This document shows positions 28,111 to 38,862 of a DNA stretch of 64,000 bases, piece by piece. The stretch's first letter is position 1, and the number at the start of each line of letters is the position of its first letter. The position numbers and the translations under genes were made by a program. The notes under the pieces are model-generated. The model ran no database searches. It was not told the origin of the DNA and saw only the letters and a program-made list of their open reading frames with translations. This stretch comes from Haliclona indistincta (taxonomy: Eukaryota; Porifera; Demospongiae; Haplosclerida; Chalinidae): contig OZ024786.1 in the NCBI GenBank assembly GCA_964017065.1, forward strand, positions 7,755,047-7,819,046, written 5' to 3'.

Positions 28111-28822
28111 GTGAGAAAGTTTGATCTCCAGCACTGGGTGTTTGGATAGTAGGTAAGGCGCTAACAGCACTAGATGATGGATCTGTGAGAGGGAAAGAGC
28201 TCATCAGAGATATAAGGTGAGGGTGAGTGTCAGAATCAGGCGATAGAACGGAAGGGTGAGTGCCAGCACGCAGAGGTAGGATGGGCGAGTAAGTACCAGC
28301 ACCAGGAGACGGGACCGGAGGATAATCATACGGACTAGGGAAAGGGACAGGCGAGTACATATCAGCTCCAGAAACTCGGACAATGGGATAATCGCTGATG
28401 CTATGAAATGGTTGAGAGTAGCAAGACTTGCTGGGATTTGTCCACGTTGTATTGGGTATAGTTGCAGCTGTAGAAGTAGTTGATAGTGTGGGTCGCCGGT
28501 CGTCTATGATGCTAGTCTCAGTGTGTGGAGAATCTGATGAATATTCCTCTTCAGGTAAGTCAGGTAGCTGGAAGGAGACTCGAGGAGCTCGATGATAATC
28601 GTGAGTATCATGTGAGATCAGGGCATCTTCTACTGTAAGTATGGCAAAATTCATCTTGTCTCGTATCTCATGCGCTGTTTCTACTTCGGTTTCGACTCCA
28701 TTCTCTATCGTCAGATCCAATATTTCATTGTCGAGCATTGTCAGCTTGGCTAACTGCTCAGTCAACGACTGCTTGAGTACTTTCAGCAACTATCCCAATA
28801 TGATGGCTACTGTGAGACTCAT
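27713..28822 (-). pseudogene. gag: BEL/Pao gag N-terminal part, broken
   Basis: An ATG at 28822 opens ten codons (MSLTVAIILG), then TAG 28790-28792, after which the same frame continues for 358 codons to 27713. The first part has a helical KVLKQSLTEQLAKL stretch, as usual for the N-terminus of BEL gag; the rest is Ser/Thr/Pro-rich. Near 27823 a 4-bp deletion relative to the sister repeat shifts it out of frame with pol. Confidence 0.7.
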
Positions 28823-30235
28823 TTGTCGGTAGTGACAGGGAAAATTCTGAAACTACCTTCATAAACTATTTTCAGCTTAAGCTTCTCTTAAAGACTTGAT
28901 CTTATTTATAATTATTTCCAATAATAGTTTCCCAGGAAAAATGTTTATTGATGAGCAGTGTCCTGATAACTGCTGCTCAATCTTTGAACAAACTAGGTTT
29001 TCACCTGCTACTTCAATCCAACCTGAAGAATTCAGTCAATAATGTGAGTATGCTATGGTGGCTTCATATAGTACCTCTTGGTAGAACTGGTGGGATGCTA
29101 GCATGAGGCTCATAACAGCTAATGATTGTATCTAGCCTAGATGTGTGTTGCATCAGACTCAGGTCCACTAAAATGCTTACCAACTCCTCCTTTATAACTG
29201 CATGGATAATTAACACATGCACGGATGAACGATAGAGCATGCTCAGCAATCATCAGCAATGTGAAATGAAAATATAACCTCTTCTTCCTCTTTGACTTTT
29301 ATTCAAATTGTGGCTTCTATAATAAAGCTCATGCAGCGTGTATTTTGGCTGAAAAATATGCAAAATCTTACTTCTGTTCCATATTAGTTATTGTCAAAAT
29401 CACTTGATGGGTCAATGATTATTGTTTATCAATACATTAATTAACTTTGACTGACTCTTCTTATACAAAATAATGTATACATTAATAATTAATTATGGCA
29501 TGCACATGTACTAGCATATTTCACTAACAGCAACTGTGTCTGACATTGTCCAGACTTTTTCTTCCTCCTCTCTGACAGTACTGTCATCATAGATTGTCCA
29601 TCCATAGTGATTGGATACAATTGCATTATCTGTATGTTTTCATAGCATGCAGAAATCATTAACTGTAAATGGCAATGCATACAATATGCATGCATTATGT
29701 AATTATAACATACAATGGCCAACACTTCTAGATCCATAATGCACCTGCATGAATTTAACCAATATATTCCATAATGAGCATAATAATAGTATGACATGCA
29801 TGTTGACTATATTATTTGCAATGATATGCACATTCTAGTTGTGCATGCATAATAATAATAATAATTATAGATGTTATTCCCGGGCTATGCGTCAATTCAC
29901 CATGAAATGGTAGTCTCCCAATGGCTATGAGAACAGCAAGGTAGACCTAACATGCGTACCATCCTATGGTACTCAGCAAATAGTTGCCCATTCATCATAA
30001 ATGTGAGTATCATGTAGTGAGATAGCCATGACTTGCTACTGTGTGGAGATCTGATACATGGTAGTGACATGCTCGTGACTGAAAGTTGCACATTTCCTTC
30101 AGAAATGTACCAGCAGCACTGTAGTAGAGACACTATAGCTCATGAGAAACAATTCCAATGGACTCAATGTCTAGGTTTTGAGCCTGGAGTGCCTGCTTAA
30201 TTCTGTTGCTAGTTGACTAATGAACAAAGAATTTG
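28823..30235. other. No supported gene; AT-rich
   Basis: The stretch from 29600 to 29870 is rich in tgcatgcat words and ends in an aataataataat run. A minus-strand frame at 29897-30133 (LFAEYHRMVRMLGLP) looks protein-like, but I could not place it. Confidence 0.4.
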
Positions 30236-30239
30236 TATT

Positions 30240-30695
30240 ACCTTATTCAGACCTTATACGGACCGTTTTGTAAATCGTGCTCAAGTAGCTTAATTGCCTT
30301 CTTCCGATCACTTTCTTTGCTTCTCATTTTAATTGCGCATCTTGCAGAACTTGTCAGCCTCTTCCTCATTCGCTGCGTTAAGCCACCCTTGCCCTTGTAA
30401 CTAGGATTACTTTGAACAAGCTTTTCCAACCCTGAACGGTAACATTTACACGCATGATTAGCACATTCAATCTTTTTGATTGCCCGCCCCCTAGGAACTT
30501 CCTGTATAAGGGTCGGATAGACTGCACTATCGCCATCACTGACAAATTCAGTTTATCTGACACCGTGCACTTTCTCGGCTTCTTGAAACCCTTCAAGTAT
30601 TGCAGATGTTCCCTTGGCAGAAGAAGATTCTGTCCAGTTCTTGTAGCATTGGTGTTCATCATGTGGAGACCCAGGTTTGTTGGAACAGTTATCAT
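30240..30695 (-). pseudogene. Mutator-like transposase domain fragment
   Basis: In one minus-strand frame the blocks are HQCYKNWTESSSA, VSDGDSAVYPTL, KKIECANHACKCYR, NPSYKGKGGLTQRMRKRLTS and LLEHDLQNGPYK. They fit the Mutator-like transposase domain found in many invertebrates, where GDGDSSVY holds a catalytic Asp and KxExxNHxxK follows (recalled). One in-frame TAA interrupts it upstream of the DGD block. The frame ends close to a possible donor (gtctga). Confidence 0.6.
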
Positions 30696-31399
30696 AACCA
30701 GCTAGCATTTTACTTACCGGCTATTGGTTTGTGGTTTTTCTTTGAGTCTTTCACTGTGATTTTGGTCTAATATAGACACACATACATACCATGTTGCAAA
30801 AACGTGAGTCCCCCTTTCTTCTTCCTCTTGCTCTAAGATCACTGCATCGTCTCTGTCTTGCTAATCATTAGGCAAGCATAATATTTCTTTCTATGATAAT
30901 GTGTCTCAACAACTGCTGCTCTGAAGATAATGCTCTCACTCTGTGGTAACTTAGATTGAAAGGATGTCTTCATATCGTCTGTATCCAGAGGAAAGAGTAG
31001 GCTCTATCATTAAAGTTTGATGGATTGTTCTTACAAAGATCATTCATCACATAGTGCTTTAACCCTCTTACCGCGATTAATTGTCAACGTTATATACTCC
31101 ACCCACGTCACGCGATGGCTGTTTCTGAATTTTGATCGTTGTCTTGGTAGTGCGCATTCTTTCTGTTCTAGACGCTTGAACCGATGAAGTACAGGTATGA
31201 TGCTATTGTAGATCTGTTTACTATAGTCTGAGTAACTTTGATCTTTGTCTTAAAGATACCTGTCACCTGTGAAAGCTGTTCTGTACCTAGTGAAACTTGG
31301 TCGAACGATTTATTCACGCTTCTTGCTCGCGTCACTCAGCCGGTACAGGATCTAAAAGAATATGAGTTGTTGTAAACTGGACCTTGATCATAGTGAAAG
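30696..31399. other. No gene recognised
   Basis: No coding signal or repeat is supported in this stretch. Confidence 0.35.
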
Positions 31400-32070
31400 C
31401 CTCTGTCAGTGGACTATTAGGATCCGGCGATGATTTCAACTCTAGTGTGGCGTGTTTGTTACCTCGACTAAATGTCCATTTTGAAATTATTCACACAAGA
31501 ATTCGAACACGTTGCTGTACTTGGTTGGACACTTTGTGGCGCTTCTACTCACCATCTCGCGCTTGCTACAGCTATGTGAATGTTGTCTAACATTTACTAA
31601 TGGTCTGGGCTATCACTGGAGATTGTTTCAGCGGTGTGTGACCTGTCAAAGCTACTCGCCGTGTGTGAATGGCTGAACGTGTACTATTTCAAAGCTTCCC
31701 TCTCATGCTACTACGTGTGTACAGCACCTAGGACCTTTTCTGTTGTTTAGTTATGAACCATAGTCATTGTGGAAGTGTCTGTGAGTGTTTTATCTGGATC
31801 TGTAGCTGTTTTTGTCCTTTTTGAACTGCGTTTCCCACCTTCACTAGAACGCCATTTTGAAATAATTCTTTCATGAATTCAATAGTGTTCCTGTACTTTG
31901 TTGGACAACTTGGTATCGCTTCTACTTGGGCCTTTTGTTCTAGCTACAGCTATGTGAGTGTTGTATGACATGAATATATATTTGTGTCTCTGGAAAGTGT
32001 TATATATATAGCTGTGTGACCTGTCAAAGCTAGTGTCGCTGTCGTGTTTGCTGCAGCCCTGAGAACGCCC
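31400..32070. repeat. Diverged tandem repeat, two units of about 350-370 bp
   Basis: Words shared in order by about 31480-31690 and 31850-32060: ccattttgaaat, gtactttgttggaca, cgcttctact, gctacagctatgtga, gtgtgacctgtcaaagcta. Identity is only about 70 percent, so the duplication is old. Confidence 0.7.
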
Positions 32071-32126
32071 TGTCTAACATTTATCAGTCTTGTCAATGAG
32101 TAAGTGACAGATTATTGTGATGGTTA

Positions 32127-32276
<150 letters not shown>

Positions 32277-32717
32277 TCAAACACGACATTGAATCTGACC
32301 TGGGCGGCCGTTTTTGGACTCTGGAGTCCTCTCTAGAAAGTGTCGCCCTTTAAGGCGGGACTGTTCTGATGTAGGCATATTCTGTGAGCTCTGCGGCGAC
32401 ATGCGAGTATCACCTCCATACTTTTCTACCTTCTCCTCCATAGTTATATCCTTTTCTCTCTTCCTTTTTTCTACTAGTTTAGGGTGCTTCCCTTCATGAT
32501 TAGGTTTGCTCTCTTCTGGCTCTTCTCTCTTGTCCGTTTTCTCTTCCTCTTTTTCCTTCCTTCTATCCTTTTCACGATTTAATTCGATAGTTAGCCTTTC
32601 CACTTTCATTCTAAGGATTCTATTTTCTTCCTTTAGTCGCACCTCTTCCGTTGTGCGAATAAATAATTTACCGCATTGCCCATATCTACAACAGCACAGC
32701 AGCAGCAGTGTCAGATC
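32277..32717 (-). CDS. Coiled-coil protein exon
   Basis: A 3' splice site (tttctctttccag) precedes 32717. The frame begins with a hydrophobic, Cys-rich stretch (LTLLLLCCCRYGQCG). It continues with heptad-like charged sequence (EENRILRMKVERLTIELNR) and a Glu/Lys-rich region, and stops at 32277. The hydrophobic start could be a membrane anchor. Function unknown; it may be a host gene because no transposon motif is present. Confidence 0.4.
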   Translation of the reverse strand, partial: DLTLLLLCCCRYGQCGKLFIRTTEEVRLKEENRILRMKVERLTIELNREKDRRKEKEEEKTDKREEPEESKPNHEGKHPKLVEKRKREKDITMEEKVEKYGGDTRMSPQSSQNMPTSEQSRLKGRHFLERTPESKNGRPGQIQCRV

Positions 32718-33039
32718 TGGAAAGAGAAAGAAAAATCACAACACACAGAGAGAGGACTTACTTCTCAGCAGTTTCTGATGTCTGTCTCTATTTTACCGCT
32801 GACATATAAATTTTTAGAGTGAGAAATTTTCAAGGCAAAACAAATAATTTTTGAACTTTGCATGTTTGTATCATGTATACCTATGTCAGGAAAAAACGCT
32901 GTCGTTAGATACTGCATGGAAATTGATCACACTGGGTCTAACAACAGCTTCAGTTGGTCAAGAAGTGCATTCATCCAGTAATGACGTGATGTATAAAGTA
33001 CACGGGATTGTTGGTAGGCTTACCTTCAGTTAGCGGTCT

Positions 33040-33245
33040 CTTGAAATGGAAGGATAGCGTGCGGGACCTTTACATCCAGCATCGAAGGGCCAGCTCGCCC
33101 TTCGATGCTCTCTTGACAATGTCGCCGGTTCAAGTTCATCTCAGTCGGACGACCGTGACGCCACAGCACGAGCGCTAGCACTGCTGTGAGTCCGAGAGCT
33201 GCTGCGACGATAATAATTTTTTCGTCATTTTTTTAACTGATCTCA
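33040..33245 (-). pseudogene. Small single-pass membrane peptide, relative of 60361-60543
   Basis: The frame reads EKIIIVAAALGLTAVLALVL and then WRHGR, QESIEGRAGPS and a short tail ending at TAA. It has a hydrophobic span followed by basic residues, with the same QES..GR.GPS block as the peptide at 60361-60543. An ATG (ATGACGAAAAAA) is present just upstream, but one base out of frame across an A-run. The copy is therefore frameshifted, or the assembly lost one A. The perfect hairpin at 33078-33109 lies within it. Confidence 0.4.
33078..33109. repeat. Perfect hairpin, 13-bp arms
   Basis: The arms agcatcgaagggc and gcccttcgatgct are exact reverse complements around a 6-nt loop (cagctc). Confidence 0.9.
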
Positions 33246-33589
33246 TGTGAATAGCTATTATATAAAAGCATTATACATAATTAATGGAGTATTAATGGAG
33301 TATACCTATACTTATAAGGTATACTTATAATGTAGTAAAGGCTGACGGCTAACAAGCACAAGGTCAAGGATGGCAGGCAGGAGAGGCAGCGATGAGGCAC
33401 GCTAAGGGACTGGGTTCTAATATATTACGCCGAGGTAGATAAGAACTTGAGCTGTTTTCCTGTACAGTAGTAACTATCTAATAGCTGACATTTAGTATGT
33501 ATAAATCGCATCAGCATGTCGGTTTCCAGGGTGAAAAGTCAAGCCACGCCCGAGTATTTGATGAGTTGGCTATATCTTGTACCTGTAAG
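33246..33589. other. No gene recognised
   Basis: AT-rich sequence with short duplicated words (ttaatggagtat twice at 33280-33303). Nothing coding. Confidence 0.35.
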
Positions 33590-33990
33590 CGAAGAGGCCT
33601 GCATTGATGAATTTGTCCCACTCTTCCTCTTTCCCATCAACCATCTTAATTAAGGTGTTGACTATTGTCTAGTTGAACCTCTCATCTTGTGGACATCTTG
33701 TGCTGGAAATCAGTGAGTTGGAACATGTTTTGGTTTTTTAAATTTACAAATTCTCTTCCCTGATCGGATTGGATGATAGTAGGGCTGCCGTGCCTGCATA
33801 TGATGTCAAGAAAGAACTTCTCACATAGTCGGCTGACTTGTCTTTGATGGCATCTGCTTCTGACCACTTCGTAAAGAAATCTGTGCACATGATGATATAT
33901 GCATTTCCTTCCATATTTCTTGGCAATGGACCGTTGAGGTCTATTCCTATCTGGTGAAAGGGACTGGTGAGTTATATAGAACAATCTCTA
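33590..33990 (-). pseudogene. Ty3/gypsy integrase core fragment
   Basis: Across two frames the sequence reads AYIIMCTDFFTKWSEADAI, then FLDIICRHGSPTIIQSDQGR, then EFVN. These are the first (TDxFTKW) and second (SDQGxEF) catalytic Asp blocks of a gypsy integrase with the intervening HG-P segment. The third block is degraded. Confidence 0.75.
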
Positions 33991-34173
33991 TTTTCTTTTA
34001 AGTACAACTCATGTAAACGAGTGTTACTTCCAAACCATGAGTATAACTTCCAAACCTGTTATCAACATAATCCATACCATTAGATAGCGAAAGAGTTACT
34101 CTATCTAACAGTGCTTAATTTATGCCTGTATGTGCTTTCATTCACGGGATATGGCTAAAAGTATCGCAGCAAT

Positions 34174-34395
34174 TTAAAAAGACTGAGAACGTTCGTAATT
34201 TCCTTTAATTTTGAACACTTTGACATTGTTTACGATACGAATCCTTGATCGTTGGGACATGCTCACCAACAAAAGTTCATGTGATAGCCAGGCAGACTGT
34301 CTGTATTCATTTTTTCTCTTCTGACATGGAATCTGGTGTTGTGGCTTCCCAATATTGTAACTCGCTATCTTTAACCATCTTTGTTCGTCTTTCAT
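34174..34395 (-). other. Open frame of unknown meaning
   Basis: One minus-strand frame reads DSELQYWEATTPDSMSEEKK, which looks protein-like, and the 73-codon frame overlapping it does not match any family I know. It lies between transposon remnants. Confidence 0.25.
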
Positions 34396-34684
34396 ATAGC
34401 TATTATGTTGTTGTAAAAATGCACAGACAATTTCAAACTCATTGTAGTTGACACCTGTTTCTTTAGCACTTTGTTTTTATGACTTTTGCTGTGCCTCAAA
34501 AACATGGCGTCGTCCTAATCATCGTAACTTCATCCACCCTTGCTATTGTGGGCTCATGGTCGCAGTTGTCACAGCCGAATCGCCTGAAGCAAGTGCAGAA
34601 ATTTTCTCCGCACTAGTAACTTCAGTTTCTCTGGGTCTATACAGACCAGTGTTGACCTGAAGATGGAATGTACACTAATTGTTA

Positions 34685-34918
34685 TCATGTATCTCTAAAT
34701 TTAGGCAGGGCTTGTGAAACAAGCACGCCTAAATTAAGCAGGCCGAGTGAAATGCGTGCGTGAATGTGTGAGTATGCTGTGTTTTTTTCAGATCTGAAAG
34801 ATTTTTGTTCGTACCTGCAAAATTCTCGGCTTCTTTTCTCCTGAGCCTCTGTGACACCTTTGAAAAACTGTTCTACGTCCTCATGTGTGTGCCCAACTGG
34901 CAGAAAGTTGAGTCTCAC
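34685..34918 (-). pseudogene. DNA-transposon protein fragment (PVGHTHED block)
   Basis: The frame starts NFLPVGHTHEDVEQFFKGV, the conserved LPVGHTHEDxD block of the same uncharacterised transposon family as 18684-19172. A CCTCA-type degenerate sequence follows. Only one block is left. Confidence 0.55.
34698..34735. repeat. Hairpin with GAA triloop
   Basis: Outer arms aatttaggc / gcctaaatt and inner arms gcttgt / acaagc close on the three-base loop gaa, with a short internal loop (agg against ac). It is similar in plan to the CGAG-type hairpins but lacks clear CGAG pairs. Confidence 0.8.
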
Positions 34919-35059
34919 CTAGTACAGGTATGTGTATGATTTTATACACATTAATTTTAATGAAGCCTGTGACTCCATCAACTACGACCCCGTAACCACT
35001 CTTGAGGATGTGGTGTGGTTGGTAAATCCACAAGGGACACTCCCCCTAGTGCTGACACT

Positions 35060-35170
35060 ATACACATATAACATAAACGCCAAACACAACACACAACCAC
35101 CTTACGCAGGTAGGACGCCAAACACGTGCACACGACCACCTTACACAGGCGATACGCCACACACTTTCAA
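35060..35170. repeat. Short tandem repeat, about 45 bp units
   Basis: The words acgccaaacac or acgccacacac and aaccaccttacgcagg or gaccaccttacacagg alternate two to three times. It lies in an open + frame (34932-35312) that I do not consider a gene. Confidence 0.65.
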
Positions 35171-35416
35171 GACACAACAACATACCCTCGTGGGCAGCCA
35201 TATAAATACCATATACAAAGTAGATGTGTCACTGGTGGATACACACGTGAGCAGGCAAGAGCTCCTGCCAGATCTGTATGACAAAGGGACTATTATTATA
35301 GTAGTCATGTAGAAGTAACTTTACCATAATCTGTCATTCGGTTAGGAACAACTGCTTCAGGGCACTTGGCTTTCACTGCAGTCAAGTATACTTCAACTGT
35401 AACCGCATCTTCTCTG

Positions 35417-35794
35417 TCAGATATTATCTCGAACAACTAATGTGAGTAGTTTGAAGTGATAGTGATTAGTTTTATGTGTTGAATCAAGACAAACAATTCT
35501 GTGTGGGAAAGTGTTGATCAGCGACGCTTGAAAGGCAGTCATGATAACAAGCAGAAACGATTCTTTTGCAAGTGATGGAATTTCAGGATGAATTATTCCT
35601 TGGGGCTTGTATAGGAGAATTGACTCTTGTCGTAGTTCTGTGACTATTCGGTCGACAGAAATGGTATCTTCAAGGTGCTGATGGTTGCTAAATGTAGTAC
35701 TTTGCGACAGATGTTCATTTATGATACAATAGTTCATTACATGCAGTAATGTGTGTATGTCACCTGGAGTCACCTGGGGTACTCTTTCCCACAT
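35417..35794 (-). pseudogene. MULE-type transposase fragment
   Basis: The frame reads ESILLYKPQG, LVIMTAFQASLINTFP, IVCLDSTHKTNHYHFKLLTL and then VV. The CxDSTHxTNxYxFxLxTL block matches the first catalytic Asp block of the MULE transposase domain, here with the usual upstream hydrophobic segment. It ends before the second Asp. Confidence 0.7.
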
Positions 35795-35799
35795 CCGTC

Positions 35800-37150
35800 T
35801 ACTTCACATGTGAACCTCATCTTTTAAAATTAGAGATAATATTATGAACAAAATTAATAATACTGTGATATATTTAATTTTATCAATGACTAACTTGATG
35901 GCTTTCTTGCATGCCTTCCATTATCTACTGAGGCAATGGTTTCTCTTCAGAGACTGAGCTTAATAGAATGTACTCTTGATCACAGTCGGTGTACTCTGGA
36001 TGTGTAGTGCCCGCGGTAAGCGCTGAACCTACGGTACCATTTACACTTGTGTATAAGTAGTCCTCCCTGTGTGTAGCTAGCTACCTGGCTGTGACTCCCT
36101 GTGTGTAGCTAGCTACCTGGCTGTGACTCAGAGAAGTTCTCGTGATCTGTGAGAGAGTGTTAGTACACGCTTTCTTTTCCCGCTCAAAATTCCCGCGAAG
36201 TCAGCCTTTCACCGAGCACCCGAGGGGTTAATTTTGTGACCTTTGACGCCGTTGAATCTCTGCCCTTTATGAGACTCATAGGAAATGATAACAGTGACAG
36301 TTGCATGTTTCTGTGATGATAACTATAGATCTGATTTTAATTTTCTGCAAAAAAATCATTTATGTCAAGTCCACGAAGCAATTCAGTCGTGTCTACCTCC
36401 GTAGATTGAGCTGGCATTGGAGTGGGAATTGTCCCCCTGGCCTCCTGCCTACTCCTCTGCAGACAAAGGCAAGCAAACTATTCATTGCAGATTGTGGTAT
36501 TCTTGTGGTAACCGACAAGCTCTATTGACAAAAATGGTCATTGTTTGGGATTGTGAGTTTACAAATTCTAGATCTGTGGGAGAAAGATGAAATAAGCTGA
36601 TTACTGTTCATTCAATATGCACTACCTTGATTAGCAAACTGTCCTCGGCCCTAATGGAAGACAACGTTAATGATTGTAAGTGTATCAACTCACATGTCTC
36701 CGGATGGCTTTAGATAGATTTCATTTTTTTCCATTATAAAATATACAATTCTAAATGGAATTACCACAGCTAGGAACTATTAGTCAACATTTCAGCGTTT
36801 GTGCATTCTTGATTATGGACCTGCTACTTTTCAATTTTCATGGTGCATGCTCTTGCTATGATTATGATGTTAATTTTAATATTTTAATGCAGCCTTGTTT
36901 CTGGTCTGGCGCCGGTAGTCCCGGTACATACTCCATATGTGCAAACAGTAAGTTTAAACAATTATTTCGTCAGGCTGATGTGGACGTTTTTTCTTTCTCT
37001 CTCTAGCCTCCGATGTTTTCTCACCCGTCACATCTTATCCATCCCAAATTCTCCAACCTAATCCTTCTTATGACTTGTCTTATTATCTCAATCACAGAAT
37101 GTCAAATTTATCATTGGCTAGAATAAATAAGTCGATGCGTATTCTCGATT
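35800..37150. other. No supported gene
   Basis: The stretch contains the exact 32-bp tandem duplication at 36065-36128. Open frames (36301-36528, 36755-37006, both +) show no family motif. Confidence 0.35.
36065..36128. repeat. Exact 32-bp tandem duplication
   Basis: The unit ccctgtgtgtagctagctac followed by ctggctgtgact occurs at 36065 and again at 36097 without change. Confidence 0.9.
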
Positions 37151-37154
37151 TCCA

Positions 37155-37280
37155 GAAGTCGACGTAGTTCGATCCACCTCGGCAGCTGCTATTATTCCCA
37201 AATTTGATCGCATTTTTGCTTCTCATGGGATTCCTACCATTGTACGAAGTGATAACGGTCCACCATTAATATATTGGTGA
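37155..37280 (+). pseudogene. Ty3/gypsy integrase fragment
   Basis: The + frame reads VDVVRSTSAAAIIP, KFDRIFASHGIPTIV and RSDNGPP, the second catalytic Asp block (SDNGPxF) with its preceding HGIP segment. It is on the opposite strand to the other gypsy remnants nearby and stops at TGA soon after. Confidence 0.75.
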
Positions 37281-37329
37281 GTGATTACATTCCAAGTACT
37301 AACTGGCACTTTAATTCGTACACACATGT

Positions 37330-37728
37330 ACATACCCATCTGAAGAATGCAATGTATAATTGCATTTTGAAGTACGGAGAAAATAGGATAACAGAGTCTC
37401 GAGAATGAGCACAACGCAGTATTTGAGTTATCTGAGTGAAGTGAGCTGCTGCCAACAGGGGAAAACCATCTTGTTTTAGTGCAAGTTTAAGTCCGATTGG
37501 AACTTTGAGATCACTTGTTACAGAACATAATTTGTTCAACTGTGATCGAACATCTCGAACATCTTGATTCAGATCATCTTGTTCATCTGCATTACCAGGT
37601 TCCCACATTTCTCCAGGCCTTTTTCGAGTCAAATGTTTTAACGAAACAGCAAAAAAATTCCGGTTAGATGCCTTCCAGAACTGAAGTCCTGTAAATAATT
37701 TCAAATCATGGAGTGCACATTGACACAA
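37330..37728 (-). CDS. QFWKxSxRxF family protein segment
   Basis: The frame reads FTGLQFWKASNRNFFAVSL, then a linker with KRPGEMWEPGNADEQDD, then LKVPIGLKLALKQ. The QFWKxSxRxF block is shared with the gene at 38863-39451 (GAQFWKQSARKFYLI), where a similar SPIGL block precedes a RING-like domain. No RING is seen here. This is probably a partial tandem relative of that gene. Confidence 0.45.
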
Positions 37729-38099
37729 TGTCAGAGAACGCAGTTCCAGCCTGAATGTAAGAATAAGACAGCAAGAATAAAATTAGCAACTGTATGAGGA
37801 TTACAATATGCAGTAAAAACATTAATTACATTCATAAACATGAAATTCACAAATTGAATTTATGTACAGAATTTTTAATTTTTTTTTTGAAATTTCACCA
37901 TACACAGCATGCAAAGGGTTACCTCGTGCATCGTGAACAGTGGAAAACCTTTATTCCACTGCCACGGAATTTCCGGTCAAGGAAATGTATCAGATCAATT
38001 GAAGGATCTGACTTAACTAGTTTCTGGCACATCACCTTTCATCGGTCTGCCATCTCTCCCACTGCCTCACTCCCTACCATGTTCTATGATCATATATAT

Positions 38100-38280
38100 A
38101 GAACAGTGTTAAATTGAACACGTGCATGTTTAGGTTGACATACCCAACAGGAGTCTTTGAGGTAACTGTGCTCCTCTAAAATTGCTCCCGTTGCTTTAGC
38201 TGAGCTCTCGATGGCCTGGCGCCTCCTACAGTATGTGTGCATCATAAACCATGGATTAAATCCACTCTTCTTCATTGATT
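38100..38280 (-). CDS. Possible exon of unknown protein
   Basis: The frame reads KSGFNPWFMMHTYCRRRQAI and ILEEHSYLKDSCWVCQPK, with several Cys. It lies between the two QFWK relatives on the same strand and could belong to either. Not recognised. Confidence 0.3.
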
Positions 38281-38458
38281 CCCTATTTTGAGGTACTTCA
38301 GATCTCCTCCTGAAGTTTCTAAATAGCTGTGATAACTGTTTCTTGACTGTTTTCTGTATGATGGTTTGACAATCACAATGTCCATCTTACACTGGTGTTT
38401 CTGTCTTTCAGTTGTGGATAGCTGTCTCACCGTGTGCTGGCCATAGTGTCACACTCTG

Positions 38459-38662
38459 TTGGTGTTGCTTCTGAACATAGCCGGAAATAAAATTGACCAA
38501 CTAGATACAGCAGACGAGTTTTTTATTGACGACTGTTCCGCTGTTTTCGATAGCATTCCTGACAATGCCATAGAAATTATCTGGCACGGGGCATGGTCTT
38601 GGAAGAGAAATTCGAAGGAAGCAATCTATAAGCCAAAGTACATGCTAGATTTGCATGGATGA
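38459..38662 (+). CDS. Possible exon of unknown protein
   Basis: The + frame follows an acceptor-like ctgtctttcag (about 38411) and reads ADEFFIDDCSAVFDSIPDNA and then IIWHGAWSWKRNSKEAIYKP. It looks protein-like, but I know no family. No donor or partner exon was found. Confidence 0.3.
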   Translation: MVLLLNIAGNKIDQLDTADEFFIDDCSAVFDSIPDNAIEIIWHGAWSWKRNSKEAIYKPKYMLDLHG

Positions 38663-38862
38663 TACCTTGTTTTTACTGACAGGTGATGTAGCTTTTTTAC
38701 TGATGGTGGAACAGAAACAGATGTGGATTCCGCCAATACTGATATGTGAGTGACAGATTCTGGCAATTCTGCATGCAGCTAGTTATCACTGGGTGGCTGT
38801 ACATCAGCGTCAGATACAGAAGGTGATGCATGCATGTTATCAGTACTGAAGTTATACTGAGT

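Larger units (their letters stand above)
22028..28822 (-). mobile_element. BEL/Pao LTR retrotransposon, nearly full coding length
   Basis: The minus-strand coding region from 28822 to 22119 contains the gag, protease, reverse transcriptase, RNase H and integrase domains of the BEL/Pao superfamily. Two lesions are visible: an in-frame TAG (28790-28792) eleven codons after the first ATG, and a 4-bp deletion near 27823 that shifts the frame within a repetitive region. A 3' LTR start is visible at 22093, but no matching 5' LTR was found to the right of 28822. The right end is therefore lost, or the element is 5'-truncated. Confidence 0.85.

Noticed and set aside
29600..29870. tgcatgcat-rich stretch considered as a satellite or CRISPR-like array.
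   Set aside because: The words are irregularly spaced, with no fixed unit or spacer length.
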